Origin: AC-43 sp963728855
GTDB taxonomy: Bacteria; Actinomycetota; Actinomycetes; Mycobacteriales; Micromonosporaceae
Direction of reading: 5' to 3'
Length of the DNA: 64,000 nt
NCBI GenBank assembly: GCA_963728855.1
Contig: CAVSLN010000001.1
Span: 496,001 to 560,000, forward strand
Shown here: piece by piece, positions 1 through 10,966 of the stretch
How positions within the stretch are numbered: the first letter of the stretch is position 1
Layout: each line of letters opens with the position of its first letter
Notes under the pieces: model-generated
What the model was told of the DNA's origin: nothing
The model's input: only the letters and a program-made list of their open reading frames with translations
Databases searched by the model: none
Position numbers and translations under genes: made by a program

Positions 1-588
1 GATCATGACCTGGGGCGGCGGCCCACCGGCCGGTACGGTGGGGAAGCCGAGCCGGGACGCGGCGACCCGACCGAGCACGACCGTGGGGAACGCCTCGCTG
101 GCCCGGTCCAGGAATCGTCCCGAGTACATCCGCGCGTCGAGGGTTTCGAGCAGGTCGGTCCGGCTGGCGAGGACGGTCAGGCCCGACCCGTCCCGGGGGT
201 CGGTGAGGTCGGACCGGCGCACGATGGTGTGCGTGTTCGCCACTGCCGTCACGCTGGTCACCGGTGCGATGCGGCGCACCATGGCGACGGACTCCTCGGG
301 CAGCCGGGGAGTTTCCCCGCTGTCTGGTGTCGGTACGGCCTGGAGCATGTTGGTGCCCAGCGCGGACAACTCGTCCATCAGGGCCCGCTCGCTGGACGCG
401 GGGATGCCGGTGACCATGACCATGGTGGCGATGCCGACCGCGATCCCGAGCGCCGAGAGCACGGCCCGCATCCGGCGGGTCCGGATGCCGAGCGTGCCGA
501 GTGACAGCAGGTCGACCGGCGTCAACCGGACGGGCCGGGCCGCGCCCGCCGGGAGGGAACCATCCGCCGCCTTGCGCTGCCGGGTCAT
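1..588 (-). CDS. ABC transporter permease, MacB/FtsX type (3' end outside window)
   Basis: Reads from an ATG at 588 leftwards to the window edge without a stop, giving about 196 residues. A basic N-terminus is followed by a hydrophobic segment (RAVLSALGIAVGIATMVMV, about residues 42-60) and then a MacB_PCD-like extracytoplasmic domain. This is the start of a MacB/FtsX permease that works with the ATPase encoded just upstream. Its ATG overlaps the ATPase stop (ATGA, 585-588), so the two are translationally coupled. Substrate unknown; MacB-type systems export peptides or lipophilic compounds, or act as mechanotransmitters. Only the first transmembrane helix and part of the ectodomain are visible. 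Confidence 0.85.
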   Translation of the reverse strand, partial: MTRQRKAADGSLPAGAARPVRLTPVDLLSLGTLGIRTRRMRAVLSALGIAVGIATMVMVTGIPASSERALMDELSALGTNMLQAVPTPDSGETPRLPEESVAMVRRIAPVTSVTAVANTHTIVRRSDLTDPRDGSGLTVLASRTDLLETLDARMYSGRFLDRASEAFPTVVLGRVAASRLGFPTVPAGGPPPQVMI

Positions 589-1319
589 CGGACCTCCACC
601 GCCATCTGGGTGGTCTCGTCTACGCCGGGAACGATGTTGGTGGCTGGCCGCGTGGTGTCGCCGACGATCGTGCCGTCGCGCATCTGCACGCGACGGGGCA
701 ACTGCCGGGCGATGTCCTGGTTATGCGTGACGACGGCGACCGTGGCGCCTTCCCGGTGGAGCCGGGTGAACAGGTCGAGTACGGCGTTCCCGTTCGCGGT
801 GTCCAGCGCACCGGTCGGCTCGTCGGCTAGCAGCAATGCGGGCTCGTTGACGAGTGCCCGCGCGATGGCGACCCGCTGCCGCTCCCCGCCGGAGAGCTGG
901 TTGGGCAGGTGTGTGACGCGGTGTCCGAGCCCGACCCGTTCCAGCGCGGCCACCGCGAGCGGACGGCGGCGGCGACGCGGCACGCCGGCGTAGAGGAGTC
1001 CGGTCGCGACGTTGTCCACCGAGGTCAGCCCGTCGGTGAGGTGGAACTGCTGGAACACGAAACCGAGCCAGCGGCCGCGCAGCGCGGATAGCTGGCGGTC
1101 GGTCAATGCGGTCACGTCCTGCCCGGCGAGCTCGACCGTTCCCGATGTCGGCCGGTCGAGCGTGCCCATGATGTTCAGCAGGGTCGACTTGCCGGACCCG
1201 GACGGGCCGACGATCGCGATCAGCTCGCCGGAGTCGATGTCCAGCGATACCCGGTCGAGCGCGGTGACGCCCCCTGGGTACACCATGCTCGCGTCCCGAA
1301 CGGACAGCACACGGCTCAC
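585..1319 (-). CDS. ABC transporter ATP-binding protein, MacB/LolD type
   Basis: A 244-residue nucleotide-binding domain with Walker A GPSGSGKST (residues 38-46), Q-loop (about 90), signature LSGGE (142-146), Walker B LLLADE (162-167) and H-loop histidine (199). The RVAIARAL sequence after the signature and the overall length match the MacB/LolD/FtsE group. It energises the permease encoded at 1-588 and is joined to it and to the upstream adaptor gene by 4-bp start/stop overlaps, forming a three-gene export operon. The C-terminal 20 residues after the NBD are not conserved in any family I recognise. Confidence 0.95.
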   Translation of the reverse strand: MSRVLSVRDASMVYPGGVTALDRVSLDIDSGELIAIVGPSGSGKSTLLNIMGTLDRPTSGTVELAGQDVTALTDRQLSALRGRWLGFVFQQFHLTDGLTSVDNVATGLLYAGVPRRRRRPLAVAALERVGLGHRVTHLPNQLSGGERQRVAIARALVNEPALLLADEPTGALDTANGNAVLDLFTRLHREGATVAVVTHNQDIARQLPRRVQMRDGTIVGDTTRPATNIVPGVDETTQMAVEVR

Positions 1320-2566
1320 GACGTCGTCACCACCGTAAGACCCTCGCGCAGGCCGTTGCCGGTGATCTCGACCATTCCCCGGGCGAACAGGCCGGTCTTC
1401 ACGGGCAGCAGCCTGCCGTCTTCGAGTTGCAGGGCGTAGCCACCCTCGCGCAGCGCAAGGAGCGCGTTCACCGGCACGGTCAGCACGCCGCTGCGGGTCT
1501 CGCCCGCGACGGTCACGTCCACATTGCCGCCGTCGAGGCGGCCGGCCGCGTCGGGGTTGTCCAACGTGACGGTGACCGCGATCGTCTGCGGGCCGCCATC
1601 GCCGGGTCCCTGCTGATCAGGCGACTGTGCGACGGTGGCGATGGCGCCGACCTTGCCGGGCGCCTCGGTGCCGTTGGGCAACCGCACGGTGGCCGCGTCG
1701 CCCTCCTTGACGGAGTCGGTCTCGGCCACCTGCGCCTGGACGGTCACGAGCTTCGTGGTCTGGGTCACGGACATGAGGTTGCCGGTGGCGCTGTCGCCGA
1801 TCACGCCGGTGACGGCGTTGACCCGGACGGGACCTGGCAGCACCGCGATGTCGCCGACGTCGAGCCGGCCGTCGCCCGGCAGGCCCCGATCGCGTTGCCA
1901 CTTCTTGATCGCGTTGATCAGCGAGTTGGTCAGTACGCCATCACCGGCCCGTACCGTCACTCGCGTCGAGGTTGCCTGTGCTGATGAGCCGGCCGCGTCC
2001 GGTGCCTTGCCGGCAACGCTGCCCGGTGCGGTGGTACCCGCGCCAGACGAGGGCTGCCGGTCGGTGGATGGTGCCCCGCTCTGTTCGACCACCTCGCCGG
2101 CTTGCGGCTGGTCGCCGATGGGGTAGCCGAGCGCTTTGAGGTTCTCGGCCACCATCGCGACGTCACGCCCTACGGTGTTGCGCTCGCTGAGCGTGCGGTA
2201 CAGCGGCGGGCTGCCGGTGAACAGCGGTACCGGGTCGTCGTTCACGCGGTACAGCACCTCGCCGCGCCCGATCATCTTTCCGGCCTCGGGCAGCCAGGTG
2301 ACCACGCCGTCCCGCCCGCCCTTGATGGCTCGCGGGATGCCGTAGCCGAGCGATCCGCGCAGCGAATGGCTGGTCGACAGGTCGGTCCGGGTGACCGCGA
2401 CCGTGTTGACCTCGATCTTGTCGGCGGGATGGTCGGCGGCGCCGACGCCGCGTGCCCACACCGTTACACCCACGCCGACCGCCAGCAGGCAACCAGCCAC
2501 GACAGCACCGGACACCAGGCGGGTCCGCCTGCGCGGTGGGCGTGGTGGAGCATCCTCCAGGGGCAT
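1316..2566 (-). CDS. Membrane-anchored efflux adaptor (HlyD-like) with peptidoglycan-binding-like domain
   Basis: About 416 residues. One transmembrane helix near residues 17-37 (VSGAVVAGCLLAVGVGVTVW) follows an arginine-rich cytoplasmic N-terminus. The rest is extracytoplasmic: a lipoyl/barrel-sandwich half, a PG_binding_1-like stretch (NLKALGYPIG ... INAIKKWQRDRGLPGDG), and a C-terminal beta-barrel half with a GVLTVPVNALLAL segment typical of adaptors. It is the first gene of the exporter operon. The reading frame is open from a TTG at 2587, but the ATG at 2566 is preferred because a -10-like GATAAT (complement of 2587-2592) would start transcription near 2580. Confidence 0.85.
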   Translation of the reverse strand: MPLEDAPPRPPRRRTRLVSGAVVAGCLLAVGVGVTVWARGVGAADHPADKIEVNTVAVTRTDLSTSHSLRGSLGYGIPRAIKGGRDGVVTWLPEAGKMIGRGEVLYRVNDDPVPLFTGSPPLYRTLSERNTVGRDVAMVAENLKALGYPIGDQPQAGEVVEQSGAPSTDRQPSSGAGTTAPGSVAGKAPDAAGSSAQATSTRVTVRAGDGVLTNSLINAIKKWQRDRGLPGDGRLDVGDIAVLPGPVRVNAVTGVIGDSATGNLMSVTQTTKLVTVQAQVAETDSVKEGDAATVRLPNGTEAPGKVGAIATVAQSPDQQGPGDGGPQTIAVTVTLDNPDAAGRLDGGNVDVTVAGETRSGVLTVPVNALLALREGGYALQLEDGRLLPVKTGLFARGMVEITGNGLREGLTVVTTS

Positions 2567-2678
2567 ACCAGCGATGTTCGCGGACAATTATCGGGAAGTT
2601 GTCGGGACGGGACCAACTGTGGTGAATGCGGCGACTACCCCGGGAACCGCAGCGACCGGCCTATCTATAGTCGGCGAC
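2567..2678. promoter_or_regulatory. Divergent promoter region between exporter operon and two-component system
   Basis: The 112-bp spacer separates divergent operons. On the plus strand TATAGT (2666-2671) sits 7 bp before the GTG start of the response regulator, with no Shine-Dalgarno sequence in between, which suggests a leaderless transcript. On the minus strand GATAAT (complement of 2587-2592) is a candidate -10 for the exporter. A shared spacer implies the regulator controls the exporter and itself (inference). Confidence 0.55.
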
Positions 2679-3385
<707 letters not shown>

Positions 3386-3389
<4 letters not shown>

Positions 3390-5200
3390 GCCGATCGGTG
3401 CCACTACACCGCAGCCTGCTGGTGCGGTTGCTGGCCACCTCGATGCTGATCGCGTTGGGTGCCATCGTCGCGACGGCCTGGCTGACAGTGCAGATCACGA
3501 AACGGGCGGTGACCGGGGAGCAGAGCCGAACCTTGTCCGCCGACACGGACGTATACGACGACATGATCGCCTACGCGGCAACCCACCCGACCTGGGACGA
3601 CGTAAACGTCACGGTCCGGAGGCTGGCCCAACTCACCGGCCGCCGGATCGTACTGACCACAGTGGAGCGTCAGCCGATCGCCGCGGCGGCGGCGGACGCG
3701 GCCGACACGGCCCTGGTGTCCGCCGTACCGACCGCCACCGTCAACCCGCTCTACCTCGACGCGGCCCTCGCCCGCGACTCCGGCGGACGGATCGACCCGC
3801 GCGCGGTGGGCCCGTACCGGCTGACCGAAGCCGAACGCCGGTCGCTGCGCCGAATTGCCGGCGATCAGGTCGACTGCCTGGGCAGGAACCAGATCCACGC
3901 GGAGATTGTCGAAACCCCGAGTGGCCGCCCGACCGTACGCCCGGTCAGCGGCGACATCTACGGCACGTCGTCTGCGAGCTGCAGTCCGGGTGACCTGCTG
4001 GCGCCGGTCAATTCGGAGAAGCAACCGCTGCTCGGACTGGCCAACCTGGTGAGCCAATGTATCGGCCAGGACATCGACATCCCGATGGCCGCCAAGCCCG
4101 ACGCTCACCCCGCCTCCGGGCTCTACCTCACGCCGATGTTCACTCTGCAGTATCAACGCGCACCGCTGGACCCAGAACAAGAGACGATGGCCCGGCGATG
4201 CATCGAGGACAGCCGCCGTAAGCAACTCCAACCGTTCGTCGCTCCACCGGCGCTGTTGTTCGTCACCGGACCCGCCCCGGCCCCGGCACCGGCGGTCAAC
4301 CTGTCGCCGGCGAACACACTCCGGATCGTCGGCACGACCACCGTCGTGCTAGTGCTGGCGTTCGTCGCGACCATCGTCGTCGGCGTCCGGCTGGTCCGGC
4401 CGTTGCGCCGGCTGACCGAGGCTGCCCGCCAGCCGGCGGATCGACAGCAGCGGGTACCGGTCACCACCCGGGACGAGATCGGATACCTGGCAACGGCGTT
4501 CAACGACCTCGCCGAACGGCGCCGGGCGCTGGAACAGCAACGCAACGCCATGGTCAGCGACATCGCGCACGAACTGCGCACCCCGCTGACCAACATCCGC
4601 TTCTGGCTGGAGGCAGCCCGGGACGGCGTCACCGACGTGGACCCCGAAGTCCTGGATCTGCTGGTCGAGGAGTCGATCCTGCTCCACCACGTGATCGACG
4701 ACCTACGCGACATCGCCGCGGCGGACGCCGGAAACCTACGTATCCACCCGGAACCAACGTTCGTCAGGGACGTGCTCGGGCAGGTACTGGACGCGCACCG
4801 AGGGGCCGCCGAGGCCGCCGGGGTGCGGCTCGACCTTGCCGGCGACGCCGATCCAGAGGCGAACGTCGATCAAGTCCGGCTCCGCCAGATCGTCGGAAAC
4901 CTGGTCTCCAACGCCATCCGCTACACCCCAGCCGGCGGATCGGTCACTGTCCGGGTCGAGCTCCGCGGGCAACGGCTGGCGATCGAGGTGACCGATACCG
5001 GCAGCGGCATTGCCGCCGCCGACCTGCCGAAGGTGTTCGACCGCTTCTGGCGTGCCGATCGCTCCCGCAGCCGCGCGACCGGCGGAAGCGGACTGGGGCT
5101 GCCGATCGCCCGCCAGTTCGCCCGGGCCCACGACGGCGACATCACCGTGGCGAGCCGAGCGGGCCACGGCTCGACGTTCACCGTCGACCTGCCGACCTGA
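3386..5200 (+). CDS. Sensor histidine kinase
   Basis: 604 residues. N-terminal helix (about 13-33), a long extracytoplasmic sensor region (about 34-310), a second helix (about 312-335) and HAMP. The HisKA motif DIAHELRTPLTN carries phosphoacceptor H395. The HATPase has an N-box (NLVSNAIRYTP), G1 (DTGSGIAAADLPKVFDRFWR) and G2 (GSGLGLPIAR). It phosphorylates the regulator encoded at 2679-3389, with which it overlaps by 4 bp. The sensor domain is unusually long and has a few cysteines (CLGRNQ, SCSPGD, QCIGQD, RRCIEDS) that could form extracytoplasmic disulphides; the ligand is unknown. Confidence 0.95.
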
Positions 5201-5363
5201 GCCGCCCGGACCGGCCGATCAGGACTTCGCCCTCGATCTCCACCGGAACGTTCGAACCGAACGCCCGCCGAGCGGCCCGGCCTGCACTGGGCGTCACGGT
5301 GCCGCTGGTTCGTGGCGCGCACGACGTGCGCCTGAGCGAGCAATTGATCTTGCCCGTTGCCGC

Positions 5364-5702
5364 TCACCCCAGGACCGAGGCGAGGACAGCCCAGCGCCTG
5401 AGCAGAGCCTGACCGTTTTCGCGGTGCGCTGCAAGCTGGTCGACTATCACGCGGCGGCTGGTGCTGTCCGGCGCCCGCAAGGACTGGTCAGCCAGGTCAA
5501 TCTTGCGCTCCAGTTCGAATCCGCGTTCGAACAGGATCTCTACCGCGCGGTCCGACAATCTCCGTGCCACGGGCCTCAGCGGCGGGTTGGGGGCTTGGGC
5601 CGGGGTCTCCCCGGGCAGCACAAACCCTACGAACAGGGCGTCTTTCACGAAGGCCAGGATGCCAACGATGAGGTAGACGACCGCACCGCGCAAGCCGAGC
5701 AC
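5364..5702 (-). CDS. Small putative membrane protein of unknown function
   Basis: 112 residues from a GTG. One clear hydrophobic segment near the N-terminus (VVYLIVGILAFVKDALFVGF) is followed by a charged amphipathic region (LSDRAVEILFERGFELERKID). No family recognised. It is isolated between the histidine kinase and the Helicase_C_3 gene and has no obvious ribosome-binding site. It may be a real small membrane protein or a remnant. The hydrophobic helix and normal residue balance favour coding over the antisense frames. Confidence 0.4.
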   Translation of the reverse strand: MLGLRGAVVYLIVGILAFVKDALFVGFVLPGETPAQAPNPPLRPVARRLSDRAVEILFERGFELERKIDLADQSLRAPDSTSRRVIVDQLAAHRENGQALLRRWAVLASVLG

Positions 5703-6034
5703 ATGGTCGAGAATCTTGCTCGTGCCGTCCTCACAGCAGGCCCGGTGATGGTTTGGTATTCACCGCCCGATGCAGCTGTTGAGCGGGCGGTATTCGGAAC
5801 CCACCCGAATGCGCCAAGACTGGCGCCCGCTCGACATGATCGAACGCACGAACGCACGAACGCACTGACATCGGCATGTCCGGACGCCGGCTGGGCACGC
5901 TTGCAGTGACGTTTGTGTAGCGCGTGGTCGGCGGTATGTGTGTGCATCGCCGGTTGCCCTGCGGGCGGCTCGCTTCGCTCGGCTTCGGGGGCACTCCCGA
6001 GCGCAGGCGCGGAGGCGCGGTCGCATTGCGTGGG
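5703..6034. other. Spacer with short tandem repeat
   Basis: No convincing gene. A short direct repeat of CGAACGCA-type units (three copies) lies at about 5840-5865. The rest shows nothing I can assign. Confidence 0.4.
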
Positions 6035-8206
6035 TCACGGGGTTGGTCGTGCCCTACCCGTGCGGCGGGATCGGGTCAGGCTCCTGGCGATCTCGGTGAC
6101 ATCAGCGGACCCTGTCCGGTGTTGTCTTCCTCTGGGGTTGCGCGGTGGTGGGGTCTTCGCCTCGGTGAGTTCGACGCTACCGGAGTGCTCGGCCGGCACT
6201 GGAAGGTAGCCAGCCTCCCGCAGTGCGGTGAGCGTCTGGTCAACGGGAAGTGCGCTGGCGAGCACTGTCGGGGCGAGCAGCCGGGGCTTGAGCGCGGTGA
6301 GCCTGCGGTTGGCCGCGGCCTCCGTCAGCAGCGCGGGCTGGTCGCTGACAACGCAGCAGGCCACGGCCGTGACCTGCATCTGCCCATGCCTGCGTCCGAC
6401 ATCCTCGATCAGATAGCGCAGGGGTTGGGGAAGCTCGGACTGGGCGACCGCGCTCAGCGCCGCGAGCAACCCGGACGCGCTGTGCCCGGCGTCAAACGCC
6501 CGTCGCACACTGATCGGACCGAACCGCCAGGTCGACGCCGCGTCACGGGTCTCGCGGTCGGCCGCGCTGTCGAGGAGTTCAGTGAGATCAGTTGATGGTG
6601 CTCCGGGGACGACTGCCGTGAGGTCCGCGCCGAACAGTGCCTGCGTACTGGCACGAGTCAGCAACTTCTCCGCAGCGGCCACGAGGTCGTCGCAGCCTTC
6701 GGGGAGTGTGAACTCATCGGCGGCATGCGCGTCAGGACCGCATTCGGCCAGCACCCGCCCGACGCTGGTGAGTGCGAATCCTGCGCACAGGCCTAACAGC
6801 CTCGCCTCGGCGAGCGCGGCGGCGACCTCGGTGTCTCGGGCCTGCCCGGTGACCAGCGGACAGCACCACCCGACGGCGTCGAGGAGGGTCTGCAGCCCGG
6901 ACGGCGCGACATGCGGCGCAAGCTGCGCCAGCAGCCGCAGCGTCGCCCACCGCACGTCCCTGCTGGAGTGGCCGAAGTCGTCGGGAGTCAGCGGTACGCG
7001 ACGCTTGCCGTCCCCGACGTCGCGCAGGGGCGCGGCGGCCATGTCGCTCCATGCCGCGTGCAGCACGCCCAGCCGCTCGGCAGGGCTCTTGCGCTGCCAT
7101 TGGGTGCGCACGGCGGTGGGTTTGAGGGTCTTGCCGTTGCTGGTCTCCTCGAGCATCATGGCCCGTACCGCGATCTCCACGTAGAGCCGGACCTCGTCCT
7201 CACCACACCGGGCCGCCGCCGCGAGCCGCCGAATTTCCCTGACACCGACACCGCCAGCCTTCAGCAGCGCGATCGGGGTGCTGGACACAACGGTGGAGAA
7301 CTGGTCAAGGACCCGCAACGCGGCCGTGGCGCTCTCGTGCTCCTGACTATCCTGGTCAGCATCGACCGCGGCAACCTCGGGCCGGGTCGCGGTAACCAAT
7401 ATGCGGTAGTCCTGCCCGCGCAGCGACAACCCGACCTCGCGGGGCATCTCGAACACGCCGTCATAGCTGACCAGCCAGATCAGACCCCGCTCCTGCGCCC
7501 ACTGCACGGCGGCGACCCCATTGGGCCGCTGCTTGGGTGGTACACGGGAGGCCGCCAGGTAGTCGAAGTCGAGACCGAAGATGGGACCCTGATCGGCTAC
7601 CAGGGTCAGGATGTCCCGGGTATCGGCGGGCGCTTGGCCGACAAGATCGGTCAAGCGGCTGCGGTCACCGAAGAAGTCCATGATCATCTGACGGTTCTGT
7701 CGAGTGCTCCCTGTCGCGACGATCCCCAGCGCGCGCAGAATCGACGTGAGCTGCCCCGGGTCGACCACCGAAAGAAACTCCGCCATCGGGCGCCCCAGCC
7801 GCAGCGGCGCAGTCCACACCCTCCGCGTAGCCGGGGAAACGTAGACCCGGTCATCACTGTCAGTCCATGCCACACCGGACTCGGTGAGGCCGGCCACAAT
7901 GGCGTCGAGCGCTTCCTCCGCAGGCCCGTCGGCGCCGTCGGGTTCGACAAGATCCGCCAATCGGCTCCCCGCCACGCCGGCAGGCAGGTCCGCGCCGAGC
8001 ACGAGCAGCGCCTGCGCGACCAGCACCGCCGGGCTCGGCAGTGTCCGAGACACCTCAATGATCGAGGTGACCAGGTTGAGTCGAGCCGCAAGATCAGAAA
8101 GATTGGGTGGTGGAGACGAACGCAGCACATCGGGGCGGCGCCGCAGCAGCGTCACCAGCCGCTCCTCGTCCAACGACTCCAGCCAATCCTGAAGAGTGGT
8201 ACCCAC
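6035..8206 (-). CDS. Helicase-associated (Helicase_C_3) domain protein, Rv0862c-like
   Basis: 723 residues from a GTG preceded by GGAG. The N-terminus (TLQDWLESLDEERLVTLLRR) and overall length match the actinobacterial family around mycobacterial Rv0862c, which carries a Helicase_C_3 domain and often neighbours an XPB/Ssl2-type helicase gene. Repeated wHTH-like segments are visible (LLTLVADQGPIFGLDFDY; ALSAVAQSELPQPLRYLIED). There are no Walker motifs, so it is not itself a helicase; a role with the XPB helicase in repair or transcription is inferred from the family. No XPB gene lies in this window. Confidence 0.85.
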   Translation of the reverse strand: MGTTLQDWLESLDEERLVTLLRRRPDVLRSSPPPNLSDLAARLNLVTSIIEVSRTLPSPAVLVAQALLVLGADLPAGVAGSRLADLVEPDGADGPAEEALDAIVAGLTESGVAWTDSDDRVYVSPATRRVWTAPLRLGRPMAEFLSVVDPGQLTSILRALGIVATGSTRQNRQMIMDFFGDRSRLTDLVGQAPADTRDILTLVADQGPIFGLDFDYLAASRVPPKQRPNGVAAVQWAQERGLIWLVSYDGVFEMPREVGLSLRGQDYRILVTATRPEVAAVDADQDSQEHESATAALRVLDQFSTVVSSTPIALLKAGGVGVREIRRLAAAARCGEDEVRLYVEIAVRAMMLEETSNGKTLKPTAVRTQWQRKSPAERLGVLHAAWSDMAAAPLRDVGDGKRRVPLTPDDFGHSSRDVRWATLRLLAQLAPHVAPSGLQTLLDAVGWCCPLVTGQARDTEVAAALAEARLLGLCAGFALTSVGRVLAECGPDAHAADEFTLPEGCDDLVAAAEKLLTRASTQALFGADLTAVVPGAPSTDLTELLDSAADRETRDAASTWRFGPISVRRAFDAGHSASGLLAALSAVAQSELPQPLRYLIEDVGRRHGQMQVTAVACCVVSDQPALLTEAAANRRLTALKPRLLAPTVLASALPVDQTLTALREAGYLPVPAEHSGSVELTEAKTPPPRNPRGRQHRTGSADVTEIARSLTRSRRTGRARPTP

Positions 8207-8565
8207 GCCTACACTCCACCTCGCTGCCGCCTGCGGACGTCAGGACCGAGCCTATGGCTACCGGGCGAAGCGACCCCAACGCAGGTCCACGCCTCGCTCA
8301 AAGCAGCTCACCAGCCACCCCCGCTCGCGAAATGCGAGGCATCCCGCCGAACGGAGAAGATGTCCAAGTACGCGGTCGTATCCGGCCCCGGCCATCAATT
8401 GGTTGTCGCACTGTCATCGGCATGATCGCGCGACTCGCGGATGTGCGCACGTGATCATGGTCTAGTGTCATGCCAGTCCAGCGGGCCTTGGCGTGTCAAA
8501 GGCGAGGGCCAGGATACCGTGCCTGCGGTGCCTCGAACCGCGTTACCGGAGGAGTCGATGCTGCG

Positions 8566-9510
8566 ATGACGGCAGGGCGACCGATGCCCACGCAGGACGA
8601 GGTGCTCGGGTACTTCAACACGCTGTCGAACTGGGGACCGTGGAGCGACGACGACGGACTCGGCACTCTGAACCACATCACCGACGACGTCCGGGTGGCG
8701 GCGGCGCGGGCGGTGCGTCACGGCAGGAGCGTGTCGTGCGCATGGGAGGTTGCCGTACCGGAAGACATGGAGCGGTCGACGACGACGTGCCCGTGCGCCG
8801 CCGACATGCCGGGTGCCGAGGACATGCCGGTGCCCGGATTCCGCAACGACCGGCGCTGGGGCTTTTCGTCCGAGCGGCTCGGCATCACGTTCCACGGCAA
8901 CACCCTCACTCACCTCGACTCGCCGTGCCACATCTTCTGGGACGGCACGATGTACAACGGGCGGTCGCACTCGTTGGTGGACGCCGCAACGGGATCGGCG
9001 TGGGCGGCGGCGAACGGGATCATCACGCGTGGTGTCCTGCTGGACATTGCGAGGGTCCGCGATGTGCCGTGGTTGGAGCCGGGGCAGGGTGTGTTCCCCG
9101 ACGATCTCGAGGAGGCCGAGCGTCGCCAGGGTGTGCGGGTGTGATCCGGCGATGCGGTACTCCTGCGGACCGGCTATGGCCGCGTCCGGCACGAGGCCGG
9201 TGAGGCCAGCGGTTTCACGCAGGCCGGCTGGCACGCGTCTTGCCTGCCGTGGCTGCATGAACGGCAGGTCGCGCTGATCGGCGCTGACACCCCCAGGACG
9301 TTCAGCCGTCGGGGTACGAAGACGTGTTGATGCCGGTTCACGCCGTGAGCCTCGTCGCGATGGGTCTGTGGCTGCTCGACAACTGCGACTTGGAGGTGTG
9401 CGCGACGACGGCTGCCGAGCTCGGCCAGTGGGACTTCCACCTCGCCGTCGCGCCGGTCCGCTTGGCCGGTACGTCCGGCAGCCCCGGTCAACCCGATCGC
9501 TACATCCTGA
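8566..9510 (+). pseudogene. Cyclase-family (kynurenine formamidase-like) hydrolase, broken
   Basis: Starts at the ATG at 8566 (GGAGGAG at 8548-8554). The metal-binding region of the cyclase fold is readable as HGNTLTHLDSPCH (family HxGTHxDxPxH). Three lesions break it: an in-frame TGA at 9142-9144 (the next codons continue SGDAVLLRTGYGR), a one-base loss in the C run at 9290-9294 (after which QDVQPSGYEDVLMPVHAV reads in another frame), and a one-base gain near 9482-9487, after which VNPIATS and a TGA at 9508-9510 end the gene. The family is normally about 310-330 residues, which the reconstructed product matches. The G of HxGTH is N here. Confidence 0.8.
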
Positions 9511-9618
9511 CCGCGGTTCACAAGGGGGTGCGATGCCATGAAGGGCCCGGTCCGCACCTGGAACGGCACAGTTGTCCTGAGGATCATGGAAAAGCAGCGC
9601 ACTGCCGACAGACTCACC

Positions 9619-10209
9619 TTATGCGAACAGATGGACCTCGAAGCCCGAGTGGCGGAGATCGCAGTGGTTGCGGCGCTTGCCGACCGAGCTCACCCTGGGC
9701 GGGCAGGCATGGCGGCCGGCGCGCAGCGCGCCACCATCCACAGTTGCCGTTCCAAGCGCGATGCTGGGACCGTTGTACTGCGACCAGAAGCCCCAGTCGC
9801 GCGGCGAGTACGAGTCTGGGCCGATCCTGGCCGCTGCGGCGAAGTTCACGCCACCGTTCTTCGTGAAGCGGGCGAGACGGTCGACCCCGTGTGCCAGCCC
9901 CGGCCACCCATCAAGGGCATCATGCTCGCGTGAGATCGTCGCAAGCGCGACTTCGGCGCGACGGATCAGCTGTTGGCATCCGCGTCTGTCCAGCCCCGCG
10001 TCGTCGACATGGTACGCCACCGCCCAGTACAAGCTGTAGTAGCGGGCGTACCGGGTCACCGTGGATACACCGGGGACGAGGGCGTCGACACCGGCCATGA
10101 CGGGCGCTTCCACCGCCAGCGGGTACCGTCCAGCCCGCTGGAGCAGTCCTGGCTCGCACCACCGCGGCCCCTCGACGACCGGCTCCACTCGCACCCCCCG
10201 ATCCGCCAT
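9619..10209 (-). CDS. Conserved hypothetical protein, probably truncated at the C-terminus
   Basis: Starting at the ATG at 10209 (MADRGVRVEPVVEGPRW) the frame encodes about 196 residues. The aromatic core (TRYARYYSLYWAVAYHVDD; SYSPRDWGFWSQYNGPSIALG) looks like a real folded protein, but I cannot name the family. The last 26 residues (after RAGRHACP) lose this character, so the 3' part is probably lost. It is convergent with the broken cyclase gene, again suggesting decay here. The open frame continues upstream to 10308 but is arginine-rich and unlikely to be translated. Confidence 0.55.
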   Translation of the reverse strand: MADRGVRVEPVVEGPRWCEPGLLQRAGRYPLAVEAPVMAGVDALVPGVSTVTRYARYYSLYWAVAYHVDDAGLDRRGCQQLIRRAEVALATISREHDALDGWPGLAHGVDRLARFTKNGGVNFAAAARIGPDSYSPRDWGFWSQYNGPSIALGTATVDGGALRAGRHACPPRVSSVGKRRNHCDLRHSGFEVHLFA

Positions 10210-10966
10210 CTCTGGTTGCCAACCGCGGCGGCGACGATGCCTCCGGCGCCTGCCCCGACGTCCACGCTCTACCGTGATCAGTCGGCGGCTCGCGCTAGGT
10301 GTGCACAAAAAGGGTCAATTCGCGCAGGATAGCCCTGCCGTGTAGTTCGTCCGCCAGACGTGTGGGAAAGTGCCGCCCCTGCCATCGCCACCGTTGGCCG
10401 ACCCCGAACCTCACCCGCATTGCAACGCAGACTACGGCGGGTGGGCTGGGTAGGGGCACCGACCAGAACCAACGCCACCGGGAGCAGATTCCGTCAGGCA
10501 GGAGGTGGCGATCACGGTCAGTTGCCTGCCGATCGCGCCGGGGTGTTGAGGATCTGTGACGTGCCCCCGGCAGGAGCCAGAACAGACCTGCACCGTCCGG
10601 TACGCCTACGGCACCGGGTCGAATTAGTATAAACCGCTACCAACCGGCATAGCTGATCTCTGGGATCGACCGCATTCTCGACTCCGACGTACTCATCCGT
10701 AGCCGATGAGCATGCGTTTGGCTCGGTTACCCGCTCTGATCACCCTCGTTCGTGTTGTACTCACAGGTGGTGACGGCAACGCCGGGGACTTTAGGTATTA
10801 GCCGCTTTCGTGTGCGAAGTCGTCTTTGGTTGGTGTTTCCTGTTTCGTGGTGGCGGTTGGCTTGTGGTTAGGTAGGTTGAACGCCCGCGTGTCGCTGCGG
10901 GTGGGCGGGTTCTCCAGGCCGGGGGTCGTGTCTCCTTCCCGTGTGGGGTGTCGGCTGTTGCTCGGG
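10210..10966. other. Spacer, nothing assignable
   Basis: No gene supported. The part around 10620-10800 is less GC-rich than its surroundings (for example TTAGTATAAACC at about 10625), as often seen at IS flanks. I could not identify terminal inverted repeats for the neighbouring IS4-type element. Confidence 0.4.

Noticed and set aside
5836..5866. Short CGAACGCA tandem repeat as a possible CRISPR or iteron array
   Set aside because: Only three short units without spacers and without cas genes or a replication gene nearby.
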